Assembly (NCBI GenBank): GCA_017436185.1 | Contig: JAFSDP010000003.1 | Location: 1 to 64,000, forward strand | Direction of reading: 5' to 3' | Origin: Alistipes sp. | GTDB lineage: Bacteria > Bacteroidota > Bacteroidia > Bacteroidales > Rikenellaceae | DNA length: 64,000 nt | Notes under the pieces: model-generated | The model's database searches: none | The model's input: the letters and a program-made list of their open reading frames with translations, nothing else | Told to the model about the DNA's origin: nothing | Translations under genes and position numbers: made by a program | In this document: positions 28,817 to 37,502 of the stretch, in pieces | Layout: every line of letters begins with the position of its first letter | Numbering within the stretch: the first letter of the stretch is position 1

Positions 28817-29488
28817 ATGAAAATCAACAAGGAAGGTTACAAAATCATTGCCGTTTCGGGCTTGGTTTGCTTGGCCATCTGGGGCCTCTTCTACTACCTT
28901 TTGATGAGCCGTGAGACCAATACGCTCATTTGGGCCTCGACGCTCTTCCTGCTCTGCTTCTGGGGCTTTATCATCGCCTTCTTCCGTGAGCCGCACCGTG
29001 TGCAGATTCACGACCCGGAGTTGGTCTTCTCGCCTTGCGACGGCCGTGTGGTTGTGACCGAGGTGGTCAAGGCCGATGAGTACCTCGAGGGTGAGTGGAT
29101 GCAGATTTCGATTTTTATGTCGGTGACGAACGTCCATATGAACTGGGTACCCGTGGGTGGCGTGGTGGAGTACTTCAAGTACCACCCGGGTCGCTTCCTG
29201 GTGGCTTGGCACCCCAAATCCTCGACCGAGAACGAGCGCACGACCACCGTGCTGGGTATGGAGTCGGGCCACAAGGTGCTCTTCCGTCAGATTGCCGGTC
29301 TGGTGGCTCGCCGCATTGTATCGTATATGAAGGTGGGCAGCAAGGTCGAGCAGAACTCCGTTGCAGGCTTCATCAAGTTCGGCTCGCGTATCGACGTACT
29401 CGTACCGAAGGGTAGCGAGGTGCTGGTGGAGATTGGCGACTCGGTGGTCGGCTCGCAGACCCCCATCGCACGCCTCCCGAAGGCATAA
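28817..29488 (+). CDS. psd: Phosphatidylserine decarboxylase (short, PSD-A type)
   Basis: A 223-residue proenzyme that decarboxylates phosphatidylserine to phosphatidylethanolamine. Two N-terminal hydrophobic segments anchor it in the membrane (about 9-30 and 38-58). Conserved parts include FREPHR, FSPCDGRVV and FMSVTNVHMNWVP. The self-cleavage site is G189-S190 in KFGSRIDVLVP, where Ser becomes the pyruvoyl cofactor, leaving a short alpha chain. This is the compact archaeal/Bacteroidetes type rather than the longer E. coli LGST type. It follows cdsA by 24 nt. Confidence 0.95.
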   Translation: MKINKEGYKIIAVSGLVCLAIWGLFYYLLMSRETNTLIWASTLFLLCFWGFIIAFFREPHRVQIHDPELVFSPCDGRVVVTEVVKADEYLEGEWMQISIFMSVTNVHMNWVPVGGVVEYFKYHPGRFLVAWHPKSSTENERTTTVLGMESGHKVLFRQIAGLVARRIVSYMKVGSKVEQNSVAGFIKFGSRIDVLVPKGSEVLVEIGDSVVGSQTPIARLPKA

Positions 29489-29519
29489 TTGTTGTACCCC
29501 ACCTCAAGCAAAGAAGGTT

Positions 29520-30626
29520 ATGCAGATTACCCCGCAAGGACTCCTGAAAACGTTGGTCGGTGTTGCTATTGCAGCACTGATTATCACCATTTTGTGGTAC
29601 TTCTCGTCGGTGGTGGTCTATATTCTGGTCTCGGCCGTGTTGGCTGTGATGGGTCGCCCGCTGGTGCGCTACATCGAGCGTCTGCACATCCGCCAATGGA
29701 AGGTGCCCCGCACCCTGGCCGCCATTGTGACGCTGCTCTTTATCTGGGTGGTGGCGGCAGCGTTTGCGATGCTCTTTGTGCCGCTCGTCTTCGATAAGTT
29801 GAACGAACTGGTCAATCTGGATCTGAATGCCGTGATGGCGACCATCGAGGAGCCTATCCACCGCCTGCAGGAGCACCTTGCCGAACTTTTTGCGATGCCT
29901 GCCCAGCAGTTGTCGCTCAGCGAGGCACTGATTTCGTTCGTCAGAGAGTGGATTAACTTCGAGTCGCTCAACGTCTTGCTGCAATCGACCGTAGGGCTGA
30001 TGTTCTCGACGGTGGTGACCCTCTTCTCGATTTCGTTTATCACCTTCTTCTTCCTAAAGGAGGACGGCTTGTTCTATTCGATGATCACCTCCTGCTTCCC
30101 TGAGCGTTATGCAGGCAACATCACCCGTGCGTTGGACGAGGTGACCTACCTCTTGTCCCGCTATTTCCGAGGCATTCTGACCGAGAGCCTGTTGTTGATG
30201 GTGGCCATCATCATCGTGCTGTCGTCGTTTGGGATGAAACCTGCCGATGCCGCCTTTATTGCGCTGGTGATGGGTGTGATGAATGTGGTCCCCTATGCAG
30301 GTCCGCTGCTGGGTGGCATCATCTCAGCCGCCTTTGGTGTGGTGACCCCCATCGAGGGGACGACGGTGGCCTATACGGTGACCGTCATTGTCTGCTCGCT
30401 CTTGACACTGAAGGGGTTGGACGACTTTATTTTGCAGCCTACGCTCTACTCCGAGCGGGTCAAGGCCCACCCGCTGGAGGTCTTCATCGTCATCCTGCTG
30501 GCCGGCTCGGCGGCGGGTATTGTGGGGATGCTGTTGGCCATTCCGGCCTACACCGTGCTGCGCGTCTTTGCCAAGGAGTTCTTCTCGGAGTTCAGCCTGG
30601 TGCGTAAATTGACCGAAAACATCTGA
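29520..30626 (+). CDS. AI-2E family transporter-like permease
   Basis: A 368-residue polytopic membrane protein of the AI-2E/PerM family. Hydrophobic segments lie near residues 10-45 and 60-85, then four or more in the second half, including FIALVMGVMNVVPYAGPLLG, the conserved core of the family. A polar helical region about 90-150 separates the halves. Members have been linked to AI-2 export or Na+/H+ exchange; the substrate here is unknown. The start is ATG 29520; the open frame extends 53 codons upstream but that part overlaps psd. Its stop overlaps the next ATG by one base (TGATG). Confidence 0.87.
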   Translation: MQITPQGLLKTLVGVAIAALIITILWYFSSVVVYILVSAVLAVMGRPLVRYIERLHIRQWKVPRTLAAIVTLLFIWVVAAAFAMLFVPLVFDKLNELVNLDLNAVMATIEEPIHRLQEHLAELFAMPAQQLSLSEALISFVREWINFESLNVLLQSTVGLMFSTVVTLFSISFITFFFLKEDGLFYSMITSCFPERYAGNITRALDEVTYLLSRYFRGILTESLLLMVAIIIVLSSFGMKPADAAFIALVMGVMNVVPYAGPLLGGIISAAFGVVTPIEGTTVAYTVTVIVCSLLTLKGLDDFILQPTLYSERVKAHPLEVFIVILLAGSAAGIVGMLLAIPAYTVLRVFAKEFFSEFSLVRKLTENI

Positions 30627-30997
30627 TGGACGCCTTGGTCATCGAAGGGGTCGTAACCCCCGGCCGCCAAATCGGCCATACCCTCGGTTTTCCGACAGCC
30701 AACATCGCCCTTGACGAGGGACTGTGCGAGCGGGGTGTCTATCGTACGCAGGTTAAGGTCGAGGGCATCGACCGTGTGTTCGATGCGATGTCGAACGTGG
30801 GCTATAACCCCTCGGTTGGCGGTAGCGAGTTGCGCTTGGAGAGCCATCTGTTCGACTTCGAGGGCGAGTTGTATGGCCGACGAATTTGGGTCTGTTTGGT
30901 AGAGAAGATTCGCGATGAGCGGAAGTTCGAGTCGATGGAGGAGTTGAGGGCGCAGTTGCAACGTGACAAAGCACAGATTTTAAGCCAATTAAGATAA
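30626..30997 (+). CDS. Stand-alone riboflavin kinase domain
   Basis: A 123-residue protein equivalent to the C-terminal flavokinase half of RibF. The signature GRQIGHTLGFPTANI (residues 13-27) includes the PTAN substrate/Mg site. GVYRTQV and MSNVGYNPSVGGSE are further flavokinase elements. The FAD synthetase (nucleotidyltransferase) half found in bifunctional RibF is missing, with no remnant upstream; that space is the AI-2E gene. Predicted activity is riboflavin + ATP to FMN. The TGATG overlap implies translational coupling to the permease. A full-length ribF may exist elsewhere in the genome. Confidence 0.85.
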   Translation: MDALVIEGVVTPGRQIGHTLGFPTANIALDEGLCERGVYRTQVKVEGIDRVFDAMSNVGYNPSVGGSELRLESHLFDFEGELYGRRIWVCLVEKIRDERKFESMEELRAQLQRDKAQILSQLR

Positions 30998-31028
30998 GTA
31001 TTAAAAAATAATAAACGAAGAAATTACT

Positions 31029-32438
31029 ATGTTTTTGGATTTGAGTTTGCCCTACAAGGTGGCCGATATGAGCCTGGCGGAGTGGGGTCGCAAAGAGATT
31101 GAGGTTTCGGAGCACGAGATGCCGGGTCTGATGGCCGTGCGTAAGAAGTATGGCCCGCAGAAGCCCCTGAAGGGGGTGCGTGTGATGGGCTCGCTGCATA
31201 TGACCATCCAGACGGCCGTGCTGATTGAGACCCTCGTGGAGCTGGGTGCCGAGGTACGTTGGTGCTCGTGCAACATCTTCTCGACGCAGGACCACGCTGC
31301 CGCCGCTATTGCCGAGCGTGGTGTGCCTGTCTTTGCTTGGAAGGGCGAGACGTTGCCCGAGTATTGGTGGTGCACGGCGATGGCTATGTCGTTCCCCGGT
31401 GGCAAGGGCCCGCAGCTCATCGTAGATGATGGCGGCGATGCCACGCTCTTGATTCACAAGGGTTTCAAGGCCGAGAAGGACGCCTCGACGCTCGACTATA
31501 CCCCCTCGTCGTACGAGGAGGAGGTGATTTTGGATACCCTCAAGCAGATCCTTGCGGAGGACCACGGCAAGTGGCACCGCACCGTCGAGGAGTGGAAGGG
31601 CGTGAGCGAGGAGACCACGACGGGAGTACACCGCCTCTACCAGATGCAGGAGGCCGGCGAACTGTTGGTTCCCGCCATCAACGTGAATGACTCGTGCACC
31701 AAATCCAAGTTCGATAACCTCTATGGCTGCCGTGAGTCGTTGGCCGACGGCATCAAGCGTGCTACGGATGTGATGATTGCCGGTAAGGTGGTGGTTGTCT
31801 GCGGCTATGGCGACGTAGGTAAGGGTTGCGCCCGCTCGATGCGCTCGTATGGAGCCCGTGTGATTGTGACCGAGATTGACCCCATCTGCGCCTTGCAGGC
31901 CGCGATGGAGGGCTTCGAGGTGAAGACGGTCGAGAGCGCTCTGGCCGAGGGTAACATCTATGTCACCTGCACGGGTAACCGTGACATCATCACGTTGGAG
32001 CATATGCAGCAGATGCGTGATCAGGCCATTGTCTGCAACATCGGCCACTTCGACAACGAGATTCAGATGGCTCGCCTGAACGCTTCGGGTGCTGTGCGTA
32101 CCGAGATTAAGCCGCAGGTCGATAAATATACCTTCGAAGATGGCCACTCGATCTTTGTGTTGGCCGAGGGTCGTCTGGTGAATCTGGGTTGCGCTACGGG
32201 TCACCCCTCGTTTGTGATGTCGAACAGCTTTACGAACCAGTGCCTGGCCCAGATTGAGCTGTGGGAGAAGGAGTTGGAGGTAGGTGTCTATCGCCTGCCC
32301 AAGCACCTCGACGAGGAGGTTGCCCGCCTGCACCTGGATAACCTGGGTGTCGAGCTGACGAAACTGACCCCCGCACAGGCCGACTACATCGGCGTGAAGC
32401 AGGAGGGTCCCTACAAGGCCGAGCACTACCGCTATTAA
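31029..32438 (+). CDS. ahcY: Adenosylhomocysteinase
   Basis: A 469-residue cytosolic NAD-dependent enzyme that cleaves S-adenosylhomocysteine to homocysteine and adenosine, removing the product of methylation reactions. The NAD-binding loop is [13 protein letters not shown] near residue 259. Substrate-site segments include [14 protein letters not shown] and [13 protein letters not shown]. The C-terminus ends in the typical K-x-E-H-Y-R-Y. Length is normal for the bacterial type. It closes the co-directional run and ends in a strong terminator. Confidence 0.97.
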   Translation: MFLDLSLPYKVADMSLAEWGRKEIEVSEHEMPGLMAVRKKYGPQKPLKGVRVMGSLHMTIQTAVLIETLVELGAEVRWCSCNIFSTQDHAAAAIAERGVPVFAWKGETLPEYWWCTAMAMSFPGGKGPQLIVDDGGDATLLIHKGFKAEKDASTLDYTPSSYEEEVILDTLKQILAEDHGKWHRTVEEWKGVSEETTTGVHRLYQMQEAGELLVPAINVNDSCTKSKFDNLYGCRESLADGIKRATDVMIAGKVVVVCGYGDVGKGCARSMRSYGARVIVTEIDPICALQAAMEGFEVKTVESALAEGNIYVTCTGNRDIITLEHMQQMRDQAIVCNIGHFDNEIQMARLNASGAVRTEIKPQVDKYTFEDGHSIFVLAEGRLVNLGCATGHPSFVMSNSFTNQCLAQIELWEKELEVGVYRLPKHLDEEVARLHLDNLGVELTKLTPAQADYIGVKQEGPYKAEHYRY

Positions 32439-32461
32439 CAAGCAAGAGTTCTCCGCACAAC

Positions 32462-32500
32462 AAAAAAAGGAGATAGCCCCGATTGGCTATCTCCTTTTTT
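32462..32500. terminator. Bidirectional terminator between ahcY and the symporter gene
   Basis: A perfect 14-bp stem (AAAAGGAGATAGCC with GGCTATCTCCTTTT) has A and T runs outside it, serving the convergent ahcY and symporter genes. Confidence 0.92.
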
Positions 32501-32519
32501 GGGTTTTAACGTTCAATGG

Positions 32520-33740
32520 TTACCCTTTTTTCGAGGTGTTCATCACGCCAAACAGGGTAATGAAGGCAAAGGCGATGAGCGGCAAGGCAAAGCCTGCGGC
32601 CATATTCGTCTTGCCCAGCAGACCCATCACGATGGGGAAGACAGCACCACCTACGATGCACATCACCAAGAGCGACGAGGCACGTTTCGTCTCGGCGCCC
32701 ATTCCCTTCACACCCAGCGCAAAGATGGTGGGGAACATCGTGGACATAAAGAAGAACGAGAGGTAGAGTGCCACCAACGAGAGTTTTCCGACCGACAACA
32801 TCACCAACGCCATACAGATGGTGGCAGCCGAGCCGAAGAGGGCCAACAACTTACCGGGCGAAACCCACCGCATAAAGAGCGACGAGAGGAGTCGGCCCAC
32901 AAAGAAGAGCCCCATACCGCCCATCGAGAGCATCAGGGCTGCGCTCTGTTTCGAAATGGTGGGGTCTAACTCCAGCACATAATTGACAAAGTAGCTGCCG
33001 ATGCCGGTCTGGGCACCCACATAGAGGAACTGCGCCAGCAAGGCCCACTTGAAGTGGGGATGGCTCCACACCGACCCCTCTACCTGACCTGCGGTGAGGG
33101 CATTGGCCTGCTCCTCTTGGGCCATTTCTGCCTCGGGGATGCGCACAAAGGCGAATACCAGACAGACTAACAGCACGAAACTGCCGACCAAAATGTAGGG
33201 CTTGGCCAAATCGAAGGGCGCCCCGTCACCGCCAAAGATCAGCAGACCGCCAATCAGCGGGCCGACAATCCAACCCACCCCGTTGAAGGCAGCGGCGATG
33301 TTGATGCGCTGGGCGGCAAATTGCTCGTCACCCATTCCCGTAGCGCAGGGGTGGGCGCCATTCTCGATAAGACACAATCCGCACGCCAAGATAAACAGGG
33401 CGGCAAAGAAGGGCATCGGCGAGTGGATAAACGAGGCCGGCACGAAGAGCAACGCACCGAGGGCGAAAATCAACAGACCGGTGATGATGCCCCGCTTGTA
33501 GCCCACCTTGCGCATCACCCAGCCGGCGGGCAGGGCCATCACAAAGTAGCCGATATAGACCGAGAACTGCACAAAGCCCGACTCAGCCTTCGACATAGCA
33601 AAGGCCTCCTGAAAGTGCTTGTTCAGTACATCCAGCAGTCCGTGTGCCAGACCCCACAGCAGGTAGAGGGTGGCAATCAGCAGAAACGGGATGAGGTAAT
33701 TCACTCCGTTTCGATCCTTAAACATCGAGGCTTTCTTCAT
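32520..33740 (-). CDS. FucP-type sugar:proton symporter (MFS)
   Basis: A 406-residue major facilitator with 12 hydrophobic segments. The N-terminus (FLLIATLYLLWGLAHGLLDVLNKHFQ) is the characteristic start of the FucP/GluP branch, which carries L-fucose, glucose or galactose into the cytoplasm with H+. The exact sugar is inferred only from context: the upstream gene is an L-rhamnose mutarotase, so a 6-deoxyhexose is likely. It follows that gene by 12 nt. A frame-start MKKASMFKDRNG precedes the first membrane segment. Confidence 0.85.
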   Translation of the reverse strand: MKKASMFKDRNGVNYLIPFLLIATLYLLWGLAHGLLDVLNKHFQEAFAMSKAESGFVQFSVYIGYFVMALPAGWVMRKVGYKRGIITGLLIFALGALLFVPASFIHSPMPFFAALFILACGLCLIENGAHPCATGMGDEQFAAQRINIAAAFNGVGWIVGPLIGGLLIFGGDGAPFDLAKPYILVGSFVLLVCLVFAFVRIPEAEMAQEEQANALTAGQVEGSVWSHPHFKWALLAQFLYVGAQTGIGSYFVNYVLELDPTISKQSAALMLSMGGMGLFFVGRLLSSLFMRWVSPGKLLALFGSAATICMALVMLSVGKLSLVALYLSFFFMSTMFPTIFALGVKGMGAETKRASSLLVMCIVGGAVFPIVMGLLGKTNMAAGFALPLIAFAFITLFGVMNTSKKG

Positions 33741-33752
33741 AGCGAAAGGGTG

Positions 33753-34076
33753 TTATTCGAGGTAGAAGACCTCCTCCATCGTGGCCCACCACTCCCCCTC
33801 GGCACGGGTCTCAAGCGGACGCTGGCAGGGCATACACACATCCCACCAACGCTGCGTCTCGGGGTCGGCTGCCATCTTGGCCATATCGGCTTCGTAATCC
33901 TCGCCGACATATTCGTAGTAGCTGAACAGCAGACCATCTTTGTAGTAGATGCTGTAATTCTGGATGTTACACTCCTTAATCATCTTTAGTACACCCGGCC
34001 ACGCAGCTGCGTGCAACTTCTTGTACTCCTCCAATTTGTCGGCATTAACGCCGATTACTTGACCATAACGCTTCAT
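33753..34076 (-). CDS. rhaM: L-rhamnose mutarotase
   Basis: A 107-residue dimeric alpha-beta barrel enzyme (DUF718/RhaM family) that interconverts the alpha and beta anomers of L-rhamnose. The catalytic-site His is H22 in YKKLHAAAWPGVL, the same position as in E. coli RhaM. The segments NYSIYYKDGLLFSYYEY and the C-terminal Trp cluster (TQRWWDV, EWWATMEEVF) are typical. The start is MKRYGQVIGVNAD at 34076; the frame runs 31 codons further upstream without family similarity. It precedes the FucP-type symporter, with which it probably forms a sugar uptake unit. Confidence 0.92.
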   Translation of the reverse strand: MKRYGQVIGVNADKLEEYKKLHAAAWPGVLKMIKECNIQNYSIYYKDGLLFSYYEYVGEDYEADMAKMAADPETQRWWDVCMPCQRPLETRAEGEWWATMEEVFYLE

Positions 34077-34267
34077 TTTTTCGGATTTTATGCGGCATCT
34101 TTCAATCTTTGTCAGCTCGTGCCGTGCAGTCACATACGCAAAGTATGCTTCTTTCGGCCCGACTACCAAATCTTGAAATCTGCTCGCCCAAAATCGAAAA
34201 AAAGGGTTTTCGCTTTTTTTAGGCGGGCAGCCAATGCCGTCGGTTTTATGACTTGTTGATTTTTCGT

Positions 34268-35305
34268 TTAATTCTTAACGGCTCGGAACAACGCCTCCAC
34301 GTTGGCGGGGTTGATGTCCGGCAGGATTGCCTCGTGGCTGGGCGAGAGAATCAGACCCGTCGGGAAGATCTCCTTCAGGCGCTTCACGTCGGCCTCCACC
34401 TCCTCGGGTGTGCCATTGACCAGCAGGTGCTGGGCATCCACGCCACCAAAGAAACAACCCCTGTCACCAAAGTCGGCACGCAGCTTCTCGGCCTGCATAT
34501 CACGGGCCTTGGCCTGAATGGGGTGGATGACATCAATCCCCAAATCGAACAGATCGTCGATGATGGGGTGGATGGCACCGCACGAGTGGTGTACCACCTT
34601 CAGACCGTAGCTTTTGGCCTGATCGACCAACCGTTTCGTGCCGGGGAAGACATACTCACGCAGCTCGTCGGGCGAGACCAACAGACCGTTCTGGCTGCCG
34701 AAGTCGTTGCCAATCAAGACGGCATCCAGATAGCCCTTCGTCGCCTCGTAGAAGATCTCGCCGCAACGGATGTAGAAGTCGGTGATGCGGTCGATGACGG
34801 CTCGGAACATCTCGGGGGCAATCATCATTGTCAGCAGGGCATTCTCCATACCGAAGGCCGAGCAGGCATCCTGGAAGTGGGCGGCCCACATAATACCCAT
34901 ACGGGCCATATCCTCGGGGGCGGCCATTGCCAGACGTCGTGCCTCGTTGAAGTCGATATGCTCCTCGGGGTCGGGCCAGGGGAAGGTATCGACCAAGGCG
35001 GGGTCGGTCATATCCTCGAAGAAGCCCGGGGCGGTCAGCGTGCGCTCATCCTGCGCACCCCCTTCGCCACTCTTGGCAAACGAGAGCGAGCAGCCGATGT
35101 CGTTGGTCGGCGGGTTGTTGTAGGGGACGGGGATGGGATAGACATCGTCGTCGATTTTGCGTTTCAGGGCATCGACATCCTCCACGCCGAAATAGGCAAA
35201 GAGGCGGGGCAGAGCCGACGGAACGGGAAGACCGAGCCACGAAGCGGGACGATCGACCTCCTGACGGGCGATGGTGGCCATAAAACGCTCTTTGTGCGTC
35301 ATCAT
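34268..35305 (-). CDS. Uroporphyrinogen decarboxylase-family protein (not HemE)
   Basis: A 345-residue TIM-barrel protein of the UroD superfamily. The N-terminal RFMATIARQEVDRPASWLGL segment replaces the RQAGRYLPEY motif that binds substrate in true HemE, so haem synthesis is unlikely. VVHHSCGAIHPIIDDLFDLG, with an H-x-C pattern, suggests a metal-binding, methyltransferase-like site. Such proteins in Bacteroidales often lie next to sugar-catabolism genes, with unknown role. It is upstream of rhaM on the same strand (191 nt gap) and has its own promoter. Function unassigned. Confidence 0.75.
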   Translation of the reverse strand: MMTHKERFMATIARQEVDRPASWLGLPVPSALPRLFAYFGVEDVDALKRKIDDDVYPIPVPYNNPPTNDIGCSLSFAKSGEGGAQDERTLTAPGFFEDMTDPALVDTFPWPDPEEHIDFNEARRLAMAAPEDMARMGIMWAAHFQDACSAFGMENALLTMMIAPEMFRAVIDRITDFYIRCGEIFYEATKGYLDAVLIGNDFGSQNGLLVSPDELREYVFPGTKRLVDQAKSYGLKVVHHSCGAIHPIIDDLFDLGIDVIHPIQAKARDMQAEKLRADFGDRGCFFGGVDAQHLLVNGTPEEVEADVKRLKEIFPTGLILSPSHEAILPDINPANVEALFRAVKN

Positions 35306-35338
35306 ATCGTTATGAAGTTTAAGGTTTCACAATTAGAA

Positions 35339-35369
35339 CAAATATAGCAATAGATTCCCACTTTTCCAA
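35339..35369 (-). promoter_or_regulatory. Promoter of the UroD-like gene
   Basis: On the minus strand TTG (35367-35369), 20 nt, TATATTTG (35339-35346), about 34 nt before the ATG. It is back-to-back with the promoter of the reductase gene. Confidence 0.55.
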
Positions 35370-35378
35370 CCAGAAAGG

Positions 35379-35408
35379 TTGTCGAACGTGGAAAAAATGC
35401 TAAATTTG
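35379..35408 (+). promoter_or_regulatory. Promoter of the flavodoxin-like reductase gene
   Basis: TTG at 35379-35381, 19 nt, TAAATTTG at 35401-35408, 25 nt before the ATG. It is divergent from the promoter of the UroD-like gene. Confidence 0.55.
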
Positions 35409-35433
35409 TCGTAAAATAATCCAAATTACAACG

Positions 35434-36060
35434 ATGAAAGTATTGATGCTCAACGGCAGCCCCCACGAAAAGGGTTGCACCTATACCGCCCTGAAGGAGG
35501 TGGCCAACGTATTGAATAAGAAGGGAATCGAGTCGGAAATCTTCTGGGTGGGCAACGCCCCCGTAGCGGGTTGCATCGGTTGCGGCAACTGCTTTAAGAC
35601 GGGCCGCTGCTTCCGTGAGGATGGGGTGAACGAGTTTGTCGAGAAGGCCAAGGCGGCCGACGGCTTCCTCTTTGGTTCGCCCGTGCACTACGCCTCGGCT
35701 TCGGGTGCCATCACCTCGTTTCTGGACCGTGTCTTTATGAGCGGTGCCTGGCAGGGGGCCTTTGTGCGTAAGCCTGCCGCTTCGATTGCCTCGGCCCGCC
35801 GTGCAGGTACGACGGCCACGCTCGATCAACTGAACAAATACATCGCCTTCCACCATATGCCGATGGTGCCGTCGCAGTATTGGAATATGGTGCACGGCCA
35901 CAGTGCCGAGGAGGTCTTAAAGGACGAGGAGGGGTTGCAGATTATGCGCTCGCTGGGCGAGAATATGGCCTGGATGCTCCGCTCGTTCGAGGCGGCCCGC
36001 CAGGCAGGTGTCGAGGAGCCGGAGTACGAACCGAAAATCAAGACAAGTTTTATTCGCTAA
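35434..36060 (+). CDS. Flavodoxin-fold NAD(P)H-dependent FMN/iron-sulfur reductase
   Basis: A 208-residue protein with the flavodoxin-like start MKVLMLNGSPHEKGCTYTAL, where GSPHEKG binds the FMN phosphate. A Cys cluster follows: C-I-G-C-G-N-C...GRC (about residues 48-62), typical of iron-sulfur flavoproteins (Isf type). GSPVHYASASGAITSFLDR is the second FMN contact loop. It is likely an electron-transfer or quinone/metal reductase in the cytoplasm; the substrate is unknown. It is divergent from the UroD-like gene. Confidence 0.85.
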   Translation: MKVLMLNGSPHEKGCTYTALKEVANVLNKKGIESEIFWVGNAPVAGCIGCGNCFKTGRCFREDGVNEFVEKAKAADGFLFGSPVHYASASGAITSFLDRVFMSGAWQGAFVRKPAASIASARRAGTTATLDQLNKYIAFHHMPMVPSQYWNMVHGHSAEEVLKDEEGLQIMRSLGENMAWMLRSFEAARQAGVEEPEYEPKIKTSFIR

Positions 36061-36128
36061 CGCACGCATTGAGCGACGATGCGGCAACGAACATCGGCGG
36101 GGTGGTCCACACAGCGACTGCCCCGCTG

Positions 36129-36159
36129 TTGTGTATGTCTGTAAAATATCGTACCTTTG
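36129..36159 (+). promoter_or_regulatory. Promoter of the NhaC-like gene
   Basis: TTG at 36129-36131, 20 nt, TACCTTTG at 36152-36159, 24 nt before the ATG at 36183. Confidence 0.55.
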
Positions 36160-36182
36160 CCACTTCTTAAACAAAACGTTAG

Positions 36183-37475
36183 ATGCAAGATTATCAACAC
36201 CGTCAGGGGCGTTTCCTGGCCTTGACTCCGCTTTTGGTCTTTTTGGCCCTCTACCTTGTTACATCGCTCGTGGTGGGCGACTTCTATAAGATGCCCATCA
36301 CCGTGGCCTTTGTCGTGGCCTCGGTCTATGCCCTCTGTCTGCTGCGTGGCAAGAGCGTACAGGAGCGTGTCGAGGCCTTCACCCGAGGGGCGACCGATAC
36401 GAATATCTTGCAGATGATTTGGATCTTCATCCTTGCCGGAGCCTTTGCCAAGGCGGCCGATGCGATGGGTGCCATCGATGCCACGGTCAATCTGACCCTC
36501 TGCCTCGTGCCGCCCGCTTACCTGGCCGCAGGACTCTTTCTGGCGGCCTGCTTTGTCTCGATTTCGGTCGGCACGTCGGTCGGCACGGTGGTGGCACTGA
36601 CCCCCGTAGCCTCGGGTTTGGCCGCCGAGACGGGCATCGAAACCGCCTTCTTGGTTGCTGTCGTCGTGGGTGGCTCCTTCTTTGGCGACAACCTCTCGTT
36701 TATCTCCGACACGACCATCGCCGCCACCCGCACCCAGGGGTGTCAGTTGCGTGATAAGTTCCTCTTCAACCTCCGCATTGTCCTTCCGGCGGCGGCGCTG
36801 ACGCTGTTGCTCTACCTTATGACCGGAACGACCCACGAGGCGGCAGCCCATACCGAGGCGGTCGAGTGGTTGAAGGTGGTACCCTATTTGTTGGTGCTTG
36901 TTACGGCCCTGCTGGGTGTGAATGTGATGTTGGTACTGCTGCTGGGAATCTTCTCAACCGGCGTGGTGACCCTCTTGACGGGCGCCCTCTCGCTCTTCGA
37001 TTGGTGCGGCTCGATGGGGCAGGGTATGGTCGGAATGGGTGAGTTGATTATCATCACCCTCTTGGCGGGCGGAATGCTCGAAACCATCCGTGTGGGTGGC
37101 GGCATCGACTACATCATCTCGCGCCTCACCCGTCGCATTCACGGCACCCGAGGGGCGCAGGCCGTCATCTCGGCTCTGGTCTCGCTGGCCAACTGCTGCA
37201 CGGCCAACAACACCATCGCTATCCTTACCGTAGGCCCCATTGCTGCCGAGATTTCGGACCGCTTCGGGGTCGATCGTCGTAAGAGCGCCTCGCTGCTCGA
37301 CACCTTCTCCTGCTTCACGCAGGGGTTGTTGCCCTACGGTGCCCAGATGCTGATGGCGGCAGGTCTGGCGGCTGTTTCACCCATCGCCATTATGCACTAC
37401 CTCTACTATCCCGTCATCTTGGGTGTCTGTGCAGGTATCTCGATTCTGGTAAAACGAAAGAGGAGTGTTGCTTAA
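36183..37475 (+). CDS. NhaC-type Na+/H+ antiporter family protein
   Basis: A 430-residue inner-membrane protein with about 11-12 hydrophobic segments. Conserved NhaC-family regions include SVGTSVGTVVALTPVASGLA, then GGSFFGDNLSFISDTTIAAT (the acidic ion-binding stretch), and later NCCTANNTIAIL. Family members exchange Na+ or organic anions such as malate/lactate for protons. The specific ions are not predictable. It stands alone with its own promoter, and its stop codon lies inside the terminator hairpin. Confidence 0.88.
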   Translation: MQDYQHRQGRFLALTPLLVFLALYLVTSLVVGDFYKMPITVAFVVASVYALCLLRGKSVQERVEAFTRGATDTNILQMIWIFILAGAFAKAADAMGAIDATVNLTLCLVPPAYLAAGLFLAACFVSISVGTSVGTVVALTPVASGLAAETGIETAFLVAVVVGGSFFGDNLSFISDTTIAATRTQGCQLRDKFLFNLRIVLPAAALTLLLYLMTGTTHEAAAHTEAVEWLKVVPYLLVLVTALLGVNVMLVLLLGIFSTGVVTLLTGALSLFDWCGSMGQGMVGMGELIIITLLAGGMLETIRVGGGIDYIISRLTRRIHGTRGAQAVISALVSLANCCTANNTIAILTVGPIAAEISDRFGVDRRKSASLLDTFSCFTQGLLPYGAQMLMAAGLAAVSPIAIMHYLYYPVILGVCAGISILVKRKRSVA

Positions 37476-37493
37476 AACACTCCTCTTTCGTTT
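37452..37493. terminator. Bidirectional terminator overlapping the end of the NhaC-like gene
   Basis: A perfect 18-bp stem (AAACGAAAGAGGAGTGTT with AACACTCCTCTTTCGTTT). Its left arm encodes the last residues (KRKRSV). It also serves the convergent GH28 gene. Confidence 0.85.
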
Positions 37494-37502
37494 GTAGCTT
37501 GT

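Noticed and set aside
34268..35305. HemE (uroporphyrinogen decarboxylase) for haem synthesis.
   Set aside because: The RQAGRYLPEY-type substrate motif near the N-terminus is absent and the neighbours are sugar genes.
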